Part shown: positions 1 through 5,097 of the stretch, piece after piece
Position numbering within the stretch: position 1 is the stretch's first letter
Layout of the letters: each line of letters opens with the position of its first letter
Assembly: GCA_004299465.1 (NCBI GenBank)
Contig: SCST01000355.1
Coordinates: 1-5,862, forward strand
From: Methylovulum sp.
GTDB lineage: Bacteria; Pseudomonadota; Gammaproteobacteria; Methylococcales; Methylomonadaceae
Length of the DNA: 5,862 bases
Reading direction: 5' to 3'
Notes under the pieces: model-generated
Told to the model about the DNA's origin: nothing
Databases searched by the model: none
The model's input: only the letters and a program-made list of their open reading frames with translations
Position numbers and translations under genes: made by a program

Positions 1-450
1 GCGGCGGAAAAAGTCGAATCTGTACTGGAAAAAACCAGGAACCTCGAAAAGCAACTGGAGCGCCTGAACGCCAAGCTCGCCAGCTCTGCCGGTGATGAAC
101 TCGGTAATCAGGCGGTCGATGTCGCAGGCATAAAAGTTTTGGCCGTCAAGATGGACAATGTCGATCCCAAATCGCTACGCGACCTGCTCGACCAGCTAAA
201 AAACAAACTGGGCAGTGCGGCAATTGTGTTAGCCGTGGTGGACGGCGACAAAGTCAGCCTGATTGCCGGTGTCACGAAAGATAAAATGGGGCAGATAAAA
301 GCCGGTGAGCTGGTCAATTTTGTCGCCACTCAAGTGGGCGGCAAAGGCGGCGGCCGACCGGATATGGCGCAGGCGGGCGGAAATAATCCGGCCGGGTTGG
401 CGGAGGCTTTGGCCGGGGTTCCGGCTTGGGTGGAAGGGCAGTTAGGCTGA
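1..450 (+). CDS. alaS: Alanyl-tRNA synthetase, C-terminal part (5' end outside window)
   Basis: AlaS charges tRNA-Ala with alanine in the cytoplasm. Only the last 149 residues are visible, reading in frame from base 1 to the TGA at 448-450. They begin with a charged helical stretch (AAEKVESVLEKTRNLEKQLE), consistent with the coiled-coil linker, then enter the C-terminal DHHA1/C-Ala domain. The diagnostic glycine-rich segment GGKGGGRPDMAQAGG lies at visible residues 113-127 and is the hallmark of the AlaS C-terminus, which in the family helps hold the tRNA elbow. The protein ends in the usual short tail (VPAWVEGQLG). The catalytic and editing domains are upstream of the window. In many gammaproteobacteria lysC and csrA follow alaS; here no gene follows on the plus strand for several kilobases. 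Identification is firm. Confidence 0.97.
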   Translation, partial: AAEKVESVLEKTRNLEKQLERLNAKLASSAGDELGNQAVDVAGIKVLAVKMDNVDPKSLRDLLDQLKNKLGSAAIVLAVVDGDKVSLIAGVTKDKMGQIKAGELVNFVATQVGGKGGGRPDMAQAGGNNPAGLAEALAGVPAWVEGQLG

Positions 451-478
451 TAAAAGCAATTGATATCGCGTGCTTTTA
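451..478 (+). terminator. Hairpin immediately after alaS, possible terminator
   Basis: A perfect 8-bp inverted repeat, TAAAAGCA (451-458) and TGCTTTTA (471-478), encloses a 12-nt loop and starts at the base after the alaS stop. The right arm contains TTTT, so the RNA would be a hairpin with its U residues inside the stem. The stem is AU-rich and no long U-run follows, so this is a weak intrinsic terminator or a 3'-end stabilising hairpin. A second small palindrome, GATGC-TGA-GCATC, follows at 483-495. Confidence 0.5.
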
Positions 479-514
479 TGTTGATGCTGAGCATCATCCC
501 ATCCCTGGCGCTGG

Positions 515-558
515 GTTCCGGCACCCGTCAGAGCGCGTAAGCGAATCCCTGCCGGAAC
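515..558. repeat. Degenerate intergenic palindrome (GTTCCGGCA / TGCCGGAAC)
   Basis: A perfect 9-bp inverted repeat, GTTCCGGCA (515-523) with TGCCGGAAC (550-558), surrounds a 26-nt spacer. The flanks (CTGG before, CGACGAA after) and the segment TCCCTGCCGGAACGACG resemble the short palindromic intergenic repeats with TTCCGGCA...TGCCGGAA arms that are common in proteobacterial genomes. I see only this one copy in the window, so membership of a repeat family is inferred from the motif. Confidence 0.5.
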
Positions 559-604
559 GACGAATTTATACTTTAGTCAGCAGCATTGTGCCTGGATGGC
601 AGGC

Positions 605-630
605 AAAAAAAAGCGGCCCAACGAGCCGCT
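605..630 (-). terminator. Rho-independent terminator of the small RNA
   Basis: On the minus strand, AGCGGC (630-625), a 7-nt loop TCGTTGG and GCCGCT (617-612) form a 6-bp GC-rich stem followed by an unbroken T-run (eight T counting the last stem base, 612-605). The plus strand shows A's before the stem and no T's after it, so the terminator works only leftward. It is about 285 bases beyond the rsmA stop, with a promoter-like sequence in between, so it is assigned to the small RNA; it could also stop read-through from rsmA. Confidence 0.82.
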
Positions 631-688
631 GAAGAGAAGGATATAAAAACTCTAAGTGTCCTAGGAGGGAGCATGCATCTCAAGAGTT
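605..688 (-). ncRNA. Candidate ~84-nt small RNA with an anti-Shine-Dalgarno loop
   Basis: Read on the minus strand from about 688 to 605. The first six bases, AACTCT (688-683), pair with AGAGTT (653-648), closing a 29-nt loop. The loop contains CTCCCTCCTAGG (671-660), so the RNA would present CCUCCU, the exact complement of an AGGAGG ribosome-binding site. A short U-rich and pyrimidine-rich linker (about 647-631) leads to a textbook Rho-independent terminator at 630-605. A -10-like TATTATAGT lies 692-700, placing the expected start at A688, the first base of the stem. Promoter, C-rich hairpin, single-stranded linker and terminator with a U-tail are the usual layout of an Hfq-type trans-acting sRNA that blocks translation. 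I do not recognise the family. It stands alone between rsmA and alaS and encodes no convincing peptide on its own strand. Confidence 0.62.
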
Positions 689-691
689 GTG

Positions 692-723
692 ACTATAATA
701 ACGATATGAATTGACAAAGAAAA
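692..723 (-). promoter_or_regulatory. Putative sigma70-type promoter of the small RNA
   Basis: The minus strand carries TATTATAGT at 700-692, which holds two overlapping -10 candidates. TATTAT (700-695) would start transcription at A688; TATAGT (697-692) would start it a few bases later. The -35 side is poor at normal spacing: TTTTCT at 17 bp from TATTAT. TTGTCA (717-712) is closer to consensus but only 14 bp from TATAGT. A good -10 with a weak -35 beside tandem repeats suggests an activator-dependent promoter. Confidence 0.5.
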
Positions 724-724
724 T

Positions 725-754
725 GTGACAGATTGTCGCGTGGCAGATTGTCGC
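725..754 (-). promoter_or_regulatory. Two tandem 15-bp repeats upstream of the small RNA, probable regulator sites
   Basis: On the plus strand GTGACAGATTGTCGC (725-739) is followed directly by GTGGCAGATTGTCGC (740-754), 14 of 15 bases identical with no gap. Relative to a start at 688 they cover about -37 to -66, next to the weak -35 region. Each unit contains an interrupted dyad: GACA-GAT-TGTC in the first, with one arm base changed (GGCA) in the second. Head-to-tail sites at this position are typical of response-regulator or similar activator binding. The regulator is not identifiable. Confidence 0.5.
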
Positions 755-840
755 AGGTATGTGCTGTGGCTTCGGTGAGGCCGGACGGCCTGAAAATATA
801 GGCAGTGTGGCTAAAAAACTTCCAGATCCTTGCCTGAAGC
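755..840. other. Intergenic stretch, one small hairpin only
   Basis: No gene is supported here. The only structure is a compact GC-rich hairpin, AGGCC-GGAC-GGCCT (778-791), with no T-run on either side. It could belong to the rsmA 3' untranslated region, but no function can be assigned. Confidence 0.4.
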
Positions 841-918
841 GTAGGGCGTGCCGTGCGCGCTTTCCCTGGCGCGTGGATAACGTGCCAGTTCGTTGATGGC
901 GCGCGCGGCACGCCCTAC
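841..918. repeat. 78-bp nested palindromic intergenic element overlapping the rsmA stop
   Basis: The outer arms GTAGGGCGTGCCG (841-853) and CGGCACGCCCTAC (906-918) are perfect 13-bp inverted repeats. After one T/G mismatch the pairing continues for six more bases (855-860 with 899-904), giving a 20-bp stem. The interior holds a second hairpin, CTGGCGCG (866-873) with CGTGCCAG (881-888), including one G-U pair. This nested GC-rich architecture with GTAGGG...CCCTAC ends fits a small non-autonomous palindromic repeat (REP- or MITE-like). The last arm bases form the TAG stop of rsmA on the minus strand. The structure may protect or end the rsmA transcript, but no T-run follows. No clear target-site duplication is visible. 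Confidence 0.68.
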
Positions 919-1688
919 AACAGACGACTCAATTTCGCAAAATCACTGAGTGGGATGGTTTCAGCCCTTAACGCCGGGTCTATATTCAATGCGGCAATCT
1001 GCTCTTCACTGATGAGTTTTTTCAATGAGTTGCGCAGGGTTTTGCGGCGTTGCGAGAAGGCTTCGGTGACGACACGGTTAAGTTTGGCGACATCCTCAAC
1101 GTCAACCGGCGGCTCATGATGCGGAATCAGGCGTACAATCGCCGACGTCACTTTAGGCGCGGGATCGAAACTTTCCGGCGGTACATCGAATAAATGCTCG
1201 GTGGCGCAATAATACTGCATCATGACGCTGAGCCTGCCGTATTGCCTGCCGCCCGGCGGCGCGCAAATCCTGTCGACCACTTCTTTTTGCAACATGAAAT
1301 GCATGTCCTGTATGCAATAGGCGTTATCGAGCAAATGAAACATTAACGGCGTGGAAATGTTGTAAGGCAGGTTGCCGATAACGCGCAGTTTTTCGTTAGC
1401 TTCGGTAAGTGCAGCAAAATCGAAGCGCAACGCATCGGCGCTATGAATCTGGAGATTGTCGTGCTGCCCGAATTTGTCCTTAAGCAATGCCACGAGATCC
1501 CTGTCCAGTTCGACGACATCGAGACGACTGCCTTTCGCTAATAAAGGCTTTGTCAGTGCGCCCATGCCTGGGCCTATTTCAACCCAGTGTTCACCCGGCT
1601 TGGCCTGTATGCTGCCGAGGATATTGTCGATGACGGTGTGGTCATGCAAAAAGTTTTGGCCGAAGCGTTTGCGTGCGGTATGGGTCAT
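915..1688 (-). CDS. rsmA: 16S rRNA (adenine(1518)-N6/adenine(1519)-N6)-dimethyltransferase RsmA (KsgA)
   Basis: RsmA uses S-adenosylmethionine to dimethylate two adjacent adenines near the 3' end of 16S rRNA, a late checkpoint of 30S assembly. The 257-residue product has the full set of family motifs: N-terminal RKRFGQNFLHD (about 6-16), the SAM-binding EIGPGMGALT (37-46), VELDRD (59-64), SADAL (83-87), the catalytic NLPYN (106-110), FDPAPKV (174-180) and the C-terminal FSQRRKTLRN (211-220). The length is close to the usual ~270. The ATG overlaps the pdxA stop as ATGA (1685-1688), so translation is probably coupled; only a weak CAGGC precedes it. The stop TAG comes from the arm of the palindromic repeat at 841-918, so the last codons may differ from relatives. 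apaG, which often follows rsmA, is absent. Confidence 0.97.
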   Translation of the reverse strand: MTHTARKRFGQNFLHDHTVIDNILGSIQAKPGEHWVEIGPGMGALTKPLLAKGSRLDVVELDRDLVALLKDKFGQHDNLQIHSADALRFDFAALTEANEKLRVIGNLPYNISTPLMFHLLDNAYCIQDMHFMLQKEVVDRICAPPGGRQYGRLSVMMQYYCATEHLFDVPPESFDPAPKVTSAIVRLIPHHEPPVDVEDVAKLNRVVTEAFSQRRKTLRNSLKKLISEEQIAALNIDPALRAETIPLSDFAKLSRLL

Positions 1689-2689
1689 GATTGCGCCTGA
1701 TGAGAGGTCATGGCTAATGCGGTTTCAATGGCGACAAATAGGCTGCCGGGATCGGCCTTGCCGCTGCCAGCCAGATCCAAAGCCGTGCCGTGGTCGACCG
1801 AGGTGCGGATAATCGGCAAGCCCAGCGTGATATTCACAGCCCGGCCGAAACCTTTGTATTTAAGTACCGGCAAGCCCTGGTCATGGTACATCGCTAATAC
1901 GGCATCGGCCGAGTCCAGGTATTTGGGCGTAAATAAAGTGTCCGCCGGTAACGGGCCTTCGAGGTTTAAGCCCTGGGCGCGGAAACTGTCGAGTACGGGC
2001 TCAATCACGTCGATTTCTTCGCGGCCAAGATGGCCGCCTTCCCCGGCGTGTGGATTAAGTCCGCATACCAGTATTTTGGGCTTGTCGAGGTTAAAGCGTA
2101 GCCGCAGCTCATGATCCAGGGTATGGATAACCGTCCGCAAACGGGCGTGCGTGATGGCCTGGCTGACCTCGGCCAGCGGCAGGTGGTTCGTGACCAACGC
2201 GACGCGCAAGCCTGCCGTTGCCAGCATCATGACCGGATGGCCGCCGGTCATTTCGGCAATATATTCGGTGTGGCCGCTAAACGGGAAGCCGGCATCGTTA
2301 ATAATGCCTTTATGTACCGGCCCTGTGACCATTGCGGCAAAAATCCCGTCCACACAGCCCTTGGTTGCCTTCGTGATGGTTTTTAACACATAACGGCTGT
2401 TGGCCGGATTCAAATGACCATATTGTACCGGCTCAGCCAGCTCAACGGGTAATACCGTCAGGCAGCCTGCGTGTTGACAGCTTGCCGGCAGGGCGCCGTC
2501 AAATAGCCTGATCTGTAGGGGTAAATCCAGTTGTTTGGCGCGCTGCTCCAATAATTCAGGACTGGCTATGACCACAGGTTCGTAGCGTAAATCCTGCTGG
2601 GCGAGCTGGATGCAAAGATCGGGGCCTATGCCGGCCGGTTCGCCGGGGGTTAAGGCGATACGCGGTATGGCTTGAGATGTGTGTGTCAT
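1685..2689 (-). CDS. pdxA: 4-hydroxythreonine-4-phosphate dehydrogenase PdxA
   Basis: PdxA oxidises 4-phosphohydroxy-L-threonine with NAD(P) to a product that PdxJ condenses with deoxyxylulose 5-phosphate, giving pyridoxine 5'-phosphate in the DXP-dependent vitamin B6 pathway. The 334-residue protein begins with the typical IALTPGEPAGIGPDL (11-25). It shows the substrate-region PFSGHTEY (136-143) and three metal-ligand histidine contexts: VTNHLPL (H169), LNPHAGEGG (H214) and AMYHDQG (H269). It then has the conserved GRAVNITLGLPIIRTSVDHG (282-301). Length and motifs are complete. No clear Shine-Dalgarno precedes the ATG at 2689 (AAAATATCC), so initiation may be weak or depend on upstream translation. 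It lies 56 bases after the TonB receptor stop, where surA is found in Escherichia coli, and overlaps rsmA by four bases. No terminator is visible before it, so read-through from the receptor gene is possible. Confidence 0.97.
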   Translation of the reverse strand: MTHTSQAIPRIALTPGEPAGIGPDLCIQLAQQDLRYEPVVIASPELLEQRAKQLDLPLQIRLFDGALPASCQHAGCLTVLPVELAEPVQYGHLNPANSRYVLKTITKATKGCVDGIFAAMVTGPVHKGIINDAGFPFSGHTEYIAEMTGGHPVMMLATAGLRVALVTNHLPLAEVSQAITHARLRTVIHTLDHELRLRFNLDKPKILVCGLNPHAGEGGHLGREEIDVIEPVLDSFRAQGLNLEGPLPADTLFTPKYLDSADAVLAMYHDQGLPVLKYKGFGRAVNITLGLPIIRTSVDHGTALDLAGSGKADPGSLFVAIETALAMTSHQAQS

Positions 2690-2745
2690 GGATATTTTGA
2701 GATATTAGGAGGTTTCGAAAGCAAGATGCAGGTGTGGAACAGCCG

Positions 2746-4755
2746 TTAATAATTAAGCGATAAACGCACGCCGGCCATTGTGGGGTCACCCGGTGCGCCA
2801 CGCGCCCCGAGTTGGGTCGTGTAATAATAAGTGTCGCTAAGGTTATTGACATAGACATAGGCGTCATAATGTTCTTTAGCATAACCAATGCGCAGGTTAA
2901 TAACGGAATACGCATTTTGATGTAACAGGTTCATTTCATCAAAATAGGTGTTGCCTTTCCATAACCATTCAGCACGCGCGAAATAACCTTGTGGATGTTT
3001 ATATTGTAAGGCCGTCAACGCATTAAACTCGGGTACAAACGGTACGGTATTGCCGGTATAGTCAACGCCGGTGATGCGGTCGTGGTAGTCATCAAAACGG
3101 ATATGCGTGTAACCGACGCTGTTTTCCAATGCCAGGTTGTCAATAATCCTGAGCTGGTCTTCAAATTCAAGCCCATACGAAGACACTTTCGGGGCGTTAA
3201 AGGCGCTGTAATTGCCGCCGGCAAAAAAGTGCTCGACTTGATAGTCACTGATATCGTAATAAAACGCCGCAATATGGGTTTTCAAGCGTTCATTAAACCA
3301 GTCATTTTTAATGCCGACGGTGTTATGCCATAGGGTTTCCTGGTCGAATTGAATGGCTCTGGGCTCGATGTTCGCAAAGGTAAGGCCGCCCGGTTTAAAG
3401 CCGAAACCGGTAGCGGCATACACCAGGCTATGCCCGGAAAGACGGTAATCGACACCCCATTTTGGACTGGCGAAAAAAGTGTCGTAACTGCGCGTAACCG
3501 GCAGGAAGAAACCGCCGGGAGAGGAGTTTAGCGAGCTATTCAAATGACTGCTGACATAATCCAGGCGCAATTCTGTGTACAGCTTAAGATCAGTGAAACC
3601 CTGGTAGGCCAGGCGGCCAAAAGCCGCGTAGTTTTCAGTCTGTTTATCCGTCAAATAAACATCGCGGTTAGCTGTCAGGAGGATATTATCGAGTTCATCA
3701 AATTGGGACGTCGAAAAAAAGCCTCCCAGCTGCCAGTCCCATAGCCCTGGCTTTTTGGGGCTGAGACGAACTTCTTGTGTCCATGATTCTTCATCATTTT
3801 TTAAATAGCGCGAGGCGATGGCTAAGGGCTTTAAACCCAGGTCAACGCTAAGTGGCGATAATTGCCAAAAACGATGACTACTGATAGACAGCAGCTTGTA
3901 ATTTTCTGTTTCATGGGCAATGCGTAAGTTTTGGCTATCTGCATTTTGTTGCAGTTGTTCATTCAAACCCGCTTCGGTAACGAACGAGTTGGGTTGGTCC
4001 AGGCGCGTAAAGCGGGCGTTGCCATAATTAAAATCATCTTTGGTCAGCGTTAAACGGATGTCCCAGGCCGATGAAGGTTTCCAGGTCAGCGCGGCGCGAC
4101 CGCTAAAATTCTCTTGCGCATCGGGGTGGTTATTTAAGAAACTGTTATACAAAAAACCGTCCCGTCCGTTATAGGCACCGCCAAGACTAAAGTACAGCTG
4201 GTCTTTAATCAGTGCCCCGGCGCTTTTGACATTAACGGCGTGATAGTCATAACTGCCCATGTCTAGCGCAACGCTGTTTTTAAAGGTATTGTCCGGCTGG
4301 CGGGTCTGGATATCGACGGCTCCGGCATAGGCATTTTTGCCAAAACGTCCGGGTTGTGAACTTCGGTATACCGAAAGCGATTCTATGTCAAAAAGCTGTC
4401 CCATATTGGTCATCGGGCTGCTGTAGGCGACATCATCGACGTAAAAAACCACTGCAGGCGCACTGAAGAGTGACGTGTTCGTCAAGCCGCGCATCGTGAA
4501 TAGCTGCCGTAACGATCCCAAGCTTTGATCGGTGATATTAAAGTTAGCGATATTTTTACTGATATCCTGCAAGCGGTACATGCCGCGCTCTTGCAATTCT
4601 TCGGCATAAAATTCATTTTTACTGTCAGCTTCACGGTTAAACGAGGGTTCCGTCGCTTTTTGCGTCGTTATCGTCACGGTTTCCAGGGTAACGGGGGCTG
4701 CGTTTGCCACGGAGGCCAGTGCAAAAAAACAGTAAGGGATGGCGATGAGTCTCAT
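2746..4755 (-). CDS. TonB-dependent outer-membrane receptor, substrate unknown
   Basis: A 669-residue TonB-dependent transporter, which imports a scarce ligand across the outer membrane using energy from TonB-ExbBD. Residues 1-19 form a signal peptide with a likely cut at ANA|AP. A TonB box-like LETVTITTQ follows at 24-32. The plug covers roughly 45-155, with FTMRGLTNTS (86-95), VVFYVDDVAYSS (102-113) and the plug end GRFGKNAYAGAVDIQTRQP (136-154). The rest alternates aromatic-rich strands as in a 22-stranded barrel, including GFGFKPGGL, a signature of siderophore-type receptors, and near the end YVYVNNLSDTYYY. The last residue is tyrosine, an accepted barrel-ending aromatic. There is no N-terminal signalling extension of the FecA/FpvA type. 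No recognisable Shine-Dalgarno precedes the ATG at 4755, but the signal peptide supports this start. The gene is divergent from a sensor-like gene. A siderophore or other metal chelate is the family default; the ligand cannot be read from sequence. Confidence 0.93.
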   Translation of the reverse strand: MRLIAIPYCFFALASVANAAPVTLETVTITTQKATEPSFNREADSKNEFYAEELQERGMYRLQDISKNIANFNITDQSLGSLRQLFTMRGLTNTSLFSAPAVVFYVDDVAYSSPMTNMGQLFDIESLSVYRSSQPGRFGKNAYAGAVDIQTRQPDNTFKNSVALDMGSYDYHAVNVKSAGALIKDQLYFSLGGAYNGRDGFLYNSFLNNHPDAQENFSGRAALTWKPSSAWDIRLTLTKDDFNYGNARFTRLDQPNSFVTEAGLNEQLQQNADSQNLRIAHETENYKLLSISSHRFWQLSPLSVDLGLKPLAIASRYLKNDEESWTQEVRLSPKKPGLWDWQLGGFFSTSQFDELDNILLTANRDVYLTDKQTENYAAFGRLAYQGFTDLKLYTELRLDYVSSHLNSSLNSSPGGFFLPVTRSYDTFFASPKWGVDYRLSGHSLVYAATGFGFKPGGLTFANIEPRAIQFDQETLWHNTVGIKNDWFNERLKTHIAAFYYDISDYQVEHFFAGGNYSAFNAPKVSSYGLEFEDQLRIIDNLALENSVGYTHIRFDDYHDRITGVDYTGNTVPFVPEFNALTALQYKHPQGYFARAEWLWKGNTYFDEMNLLHQNAYSVINLRIGYAKEHYDAYVYVNNLSDTYYYTTQLGARGAPGDPTMAGVRLSLNY

Positions 4756-4794
4756 TGTATGATTTTGGTGAAAAGTGTTAAGGTGTTATCGGCA

Positions 4795-4813
4795 CAGGCC
4801 ATATCGAAGCCTG
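4795..4813 (-). other. Small hairpin in the receptor mRNA leader
   Basis: CAGGC (4795-4799) and GCCTG (4809-4813) form a 5-bp stem with a 9-nt loop, inside the expected leader of the receptor transcript about 40 bases before its ATG. Between it and the start codon lies a direct repeat, GTGTTA at 4775-4780 and 4783-4788 on the plus strand (8-bp period). No known riboswitch consensus is recognised in this short leader. Confidence 0.3.
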
Positions 4814-4835
4814 ATTTCCAGGTTATTGTGTCGTT

Positions 4836-4863
4836 ATTTTAATGCTTCGGCTGGAATAGCCAA
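4836..4863 (-). promoter_or_regulatory. Putative promoter of the TonB-dependent receptor gene
   Basis: On the minus strand TTGGCT (4863-4858) and TAAAAT (4841-4836) are separated by 16 bp: 4 of 6 and 5 of 6 matches to the sigma70 -35 and -10 hexamers. The expected start is near 4829, inside the GACACAATAA motif, leaving a leader of about 73 bases. Confidence 0.45.
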
Positions 4864-4898
4864 TAAAGCCGCCTGCTTTGTATTATGACGCCAATCCG

Positions 4899-4927
4899 TT
4901 AATTGTAATACGCTGTAATCATATAAC
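4899..4927 (+). promoter_or_regulatory. Weak putative promoter toward the sensor-like gene
   Basis: TTAATT (4899-4904) and TATAAC (4922-4927) have a 17-bp spacing. The -10 matches 5 of 6 consensus bases and the -35 is poor. The expected start near 4934 falls within GACACAATAA, mirroring the arrangement on the other strand. The leader to the gene at 5098 would be about 160 bases. Support is mainly the symmetry with the receptor promoter. Confidence 0.33.
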
Positions 4928-4939
4928 TGACACAATAAT

Positions 4940-4957
4940 GCACGTTTGTGCCCGTGC
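4940..4957 (+). other. Small GC-rich hairpin in the sensor-gene leader
   Basis: GCACG (4940-4944) and CGTGC (4953-4957) form a 5-bp stem with an 8-nt loop directly after the plus copy of the mirrored motif. An overlapping alternative, GCAC-GTTT-GTGC (4940-4951), is also possible. It could be an operator dyad or a leader hairpin; there is no T-run, so it is not an intrinsic terminator. Confidence 0.3.
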
Positions 4958-4982
4958 GAATCTTTCCCTCTATTACTACGCC

Positions 4983-5088
4983 ATGCTCAATTTATCCAAG
5001 TTATCGATTTTAAGGTGCTCGTGTCTTGCATTCATGTCAATAAAACCAGAATCCGGCAAACCCTAAGATACGATTTAAAGTTGAGCAT
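4983..5088 (+). promoter_or_regulatory. Long-range leader helix covering the ribosome-binding region of the sensor-like gene
   Basis: ATGCTCAATTT (4983-4993) can pair with AAGTTGAGCAT (5078-5088) over 11 bp including one G-U pair. The right arm contains the only purine-rich segment before the start codons of the next gene (AAAG and GAG, 5077-5085), so the helix would hide its ribosome-binding region. The 84-nt loop between the arms could let the fold switch. No known riboswitch class is recognised. Confidence 0.35.
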
Positions 5089-5097
5089 CGCGTGTTA

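Larger units (their letters stand above)
4823..4938. repeat. Divergent mirrored motif ATAAC(T)GACACAATAA, probable paired operator/promoter elements
   Basis: The minus strand at 4837-4823 reads ATAACGACACAATAA and the plus strand at 4923-4938 reads ATAACTGACACAATAA; they differ by one inserted T. The 10-bp core GACACAATAA is perfect in both. The copies point away from each other, each toward its own gene, with core centres about 106 bp apart. In each copy the motif overlaps or directly follows a -10-like sequence. This suggests that the two divergent genes share an initiation-region element, possibly bound by one regulator. Confidence 0.5.

Noticed and set aside
426..632. 68-codon plus-strand ORF after alaS
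   Set aside because: It starts inside alaS and runs through the hairpin, the palindromic repeat and the terminator stem; it has no ribosome-binding site and no recognisable protein features.
673..714. Plus-strand ATG with a perfect AGGAGG at 663-668 and a 13-codon ORF (MHLKSCDYNNDMN)
   Set aside because: The AGGAGG is the complement of the small-RNA anti-SD loop. The spacing to ATG is short (4 bases), no plus-strand promoter is visible upstream, and the terminator polarity supports minus-strand transcription. A tiny leader peptide is not excluded.
711..739. Perfect TTGACA on the plus strand as a -35 element
   Set aside because: No acceptable -10 hexamer lies 16-18 bp downstream (TTGTCG region), and no plus-strand gene follows.
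740..756. Sigma54-like promoter TGGCAG...GCA in the tandem repeat
   Set aside because: The GG-to-GC spacing is 9 instead of the required 10 bases, the match to TTGC is poor, and no plus-strand gene follows.
4756..4830. Cobalamin or other known riboswitch in the TonB receptor leader
   Set aside because: The predicted leader is only about 73 bases, and no B12-box or other riboswitch core sequence is visible.
4878..5066. 62-codon plus-strand ORF in the divergent intergenic region (and its internal ATG at 4983)
   Set aside because: It needs a TTG start, has no Shine-Dalgarno at either start, spans the candidate promoter and repeat motif, and shows no recognisable protein pattern. The ATG at 4983 is better explained as part of the leader helix.
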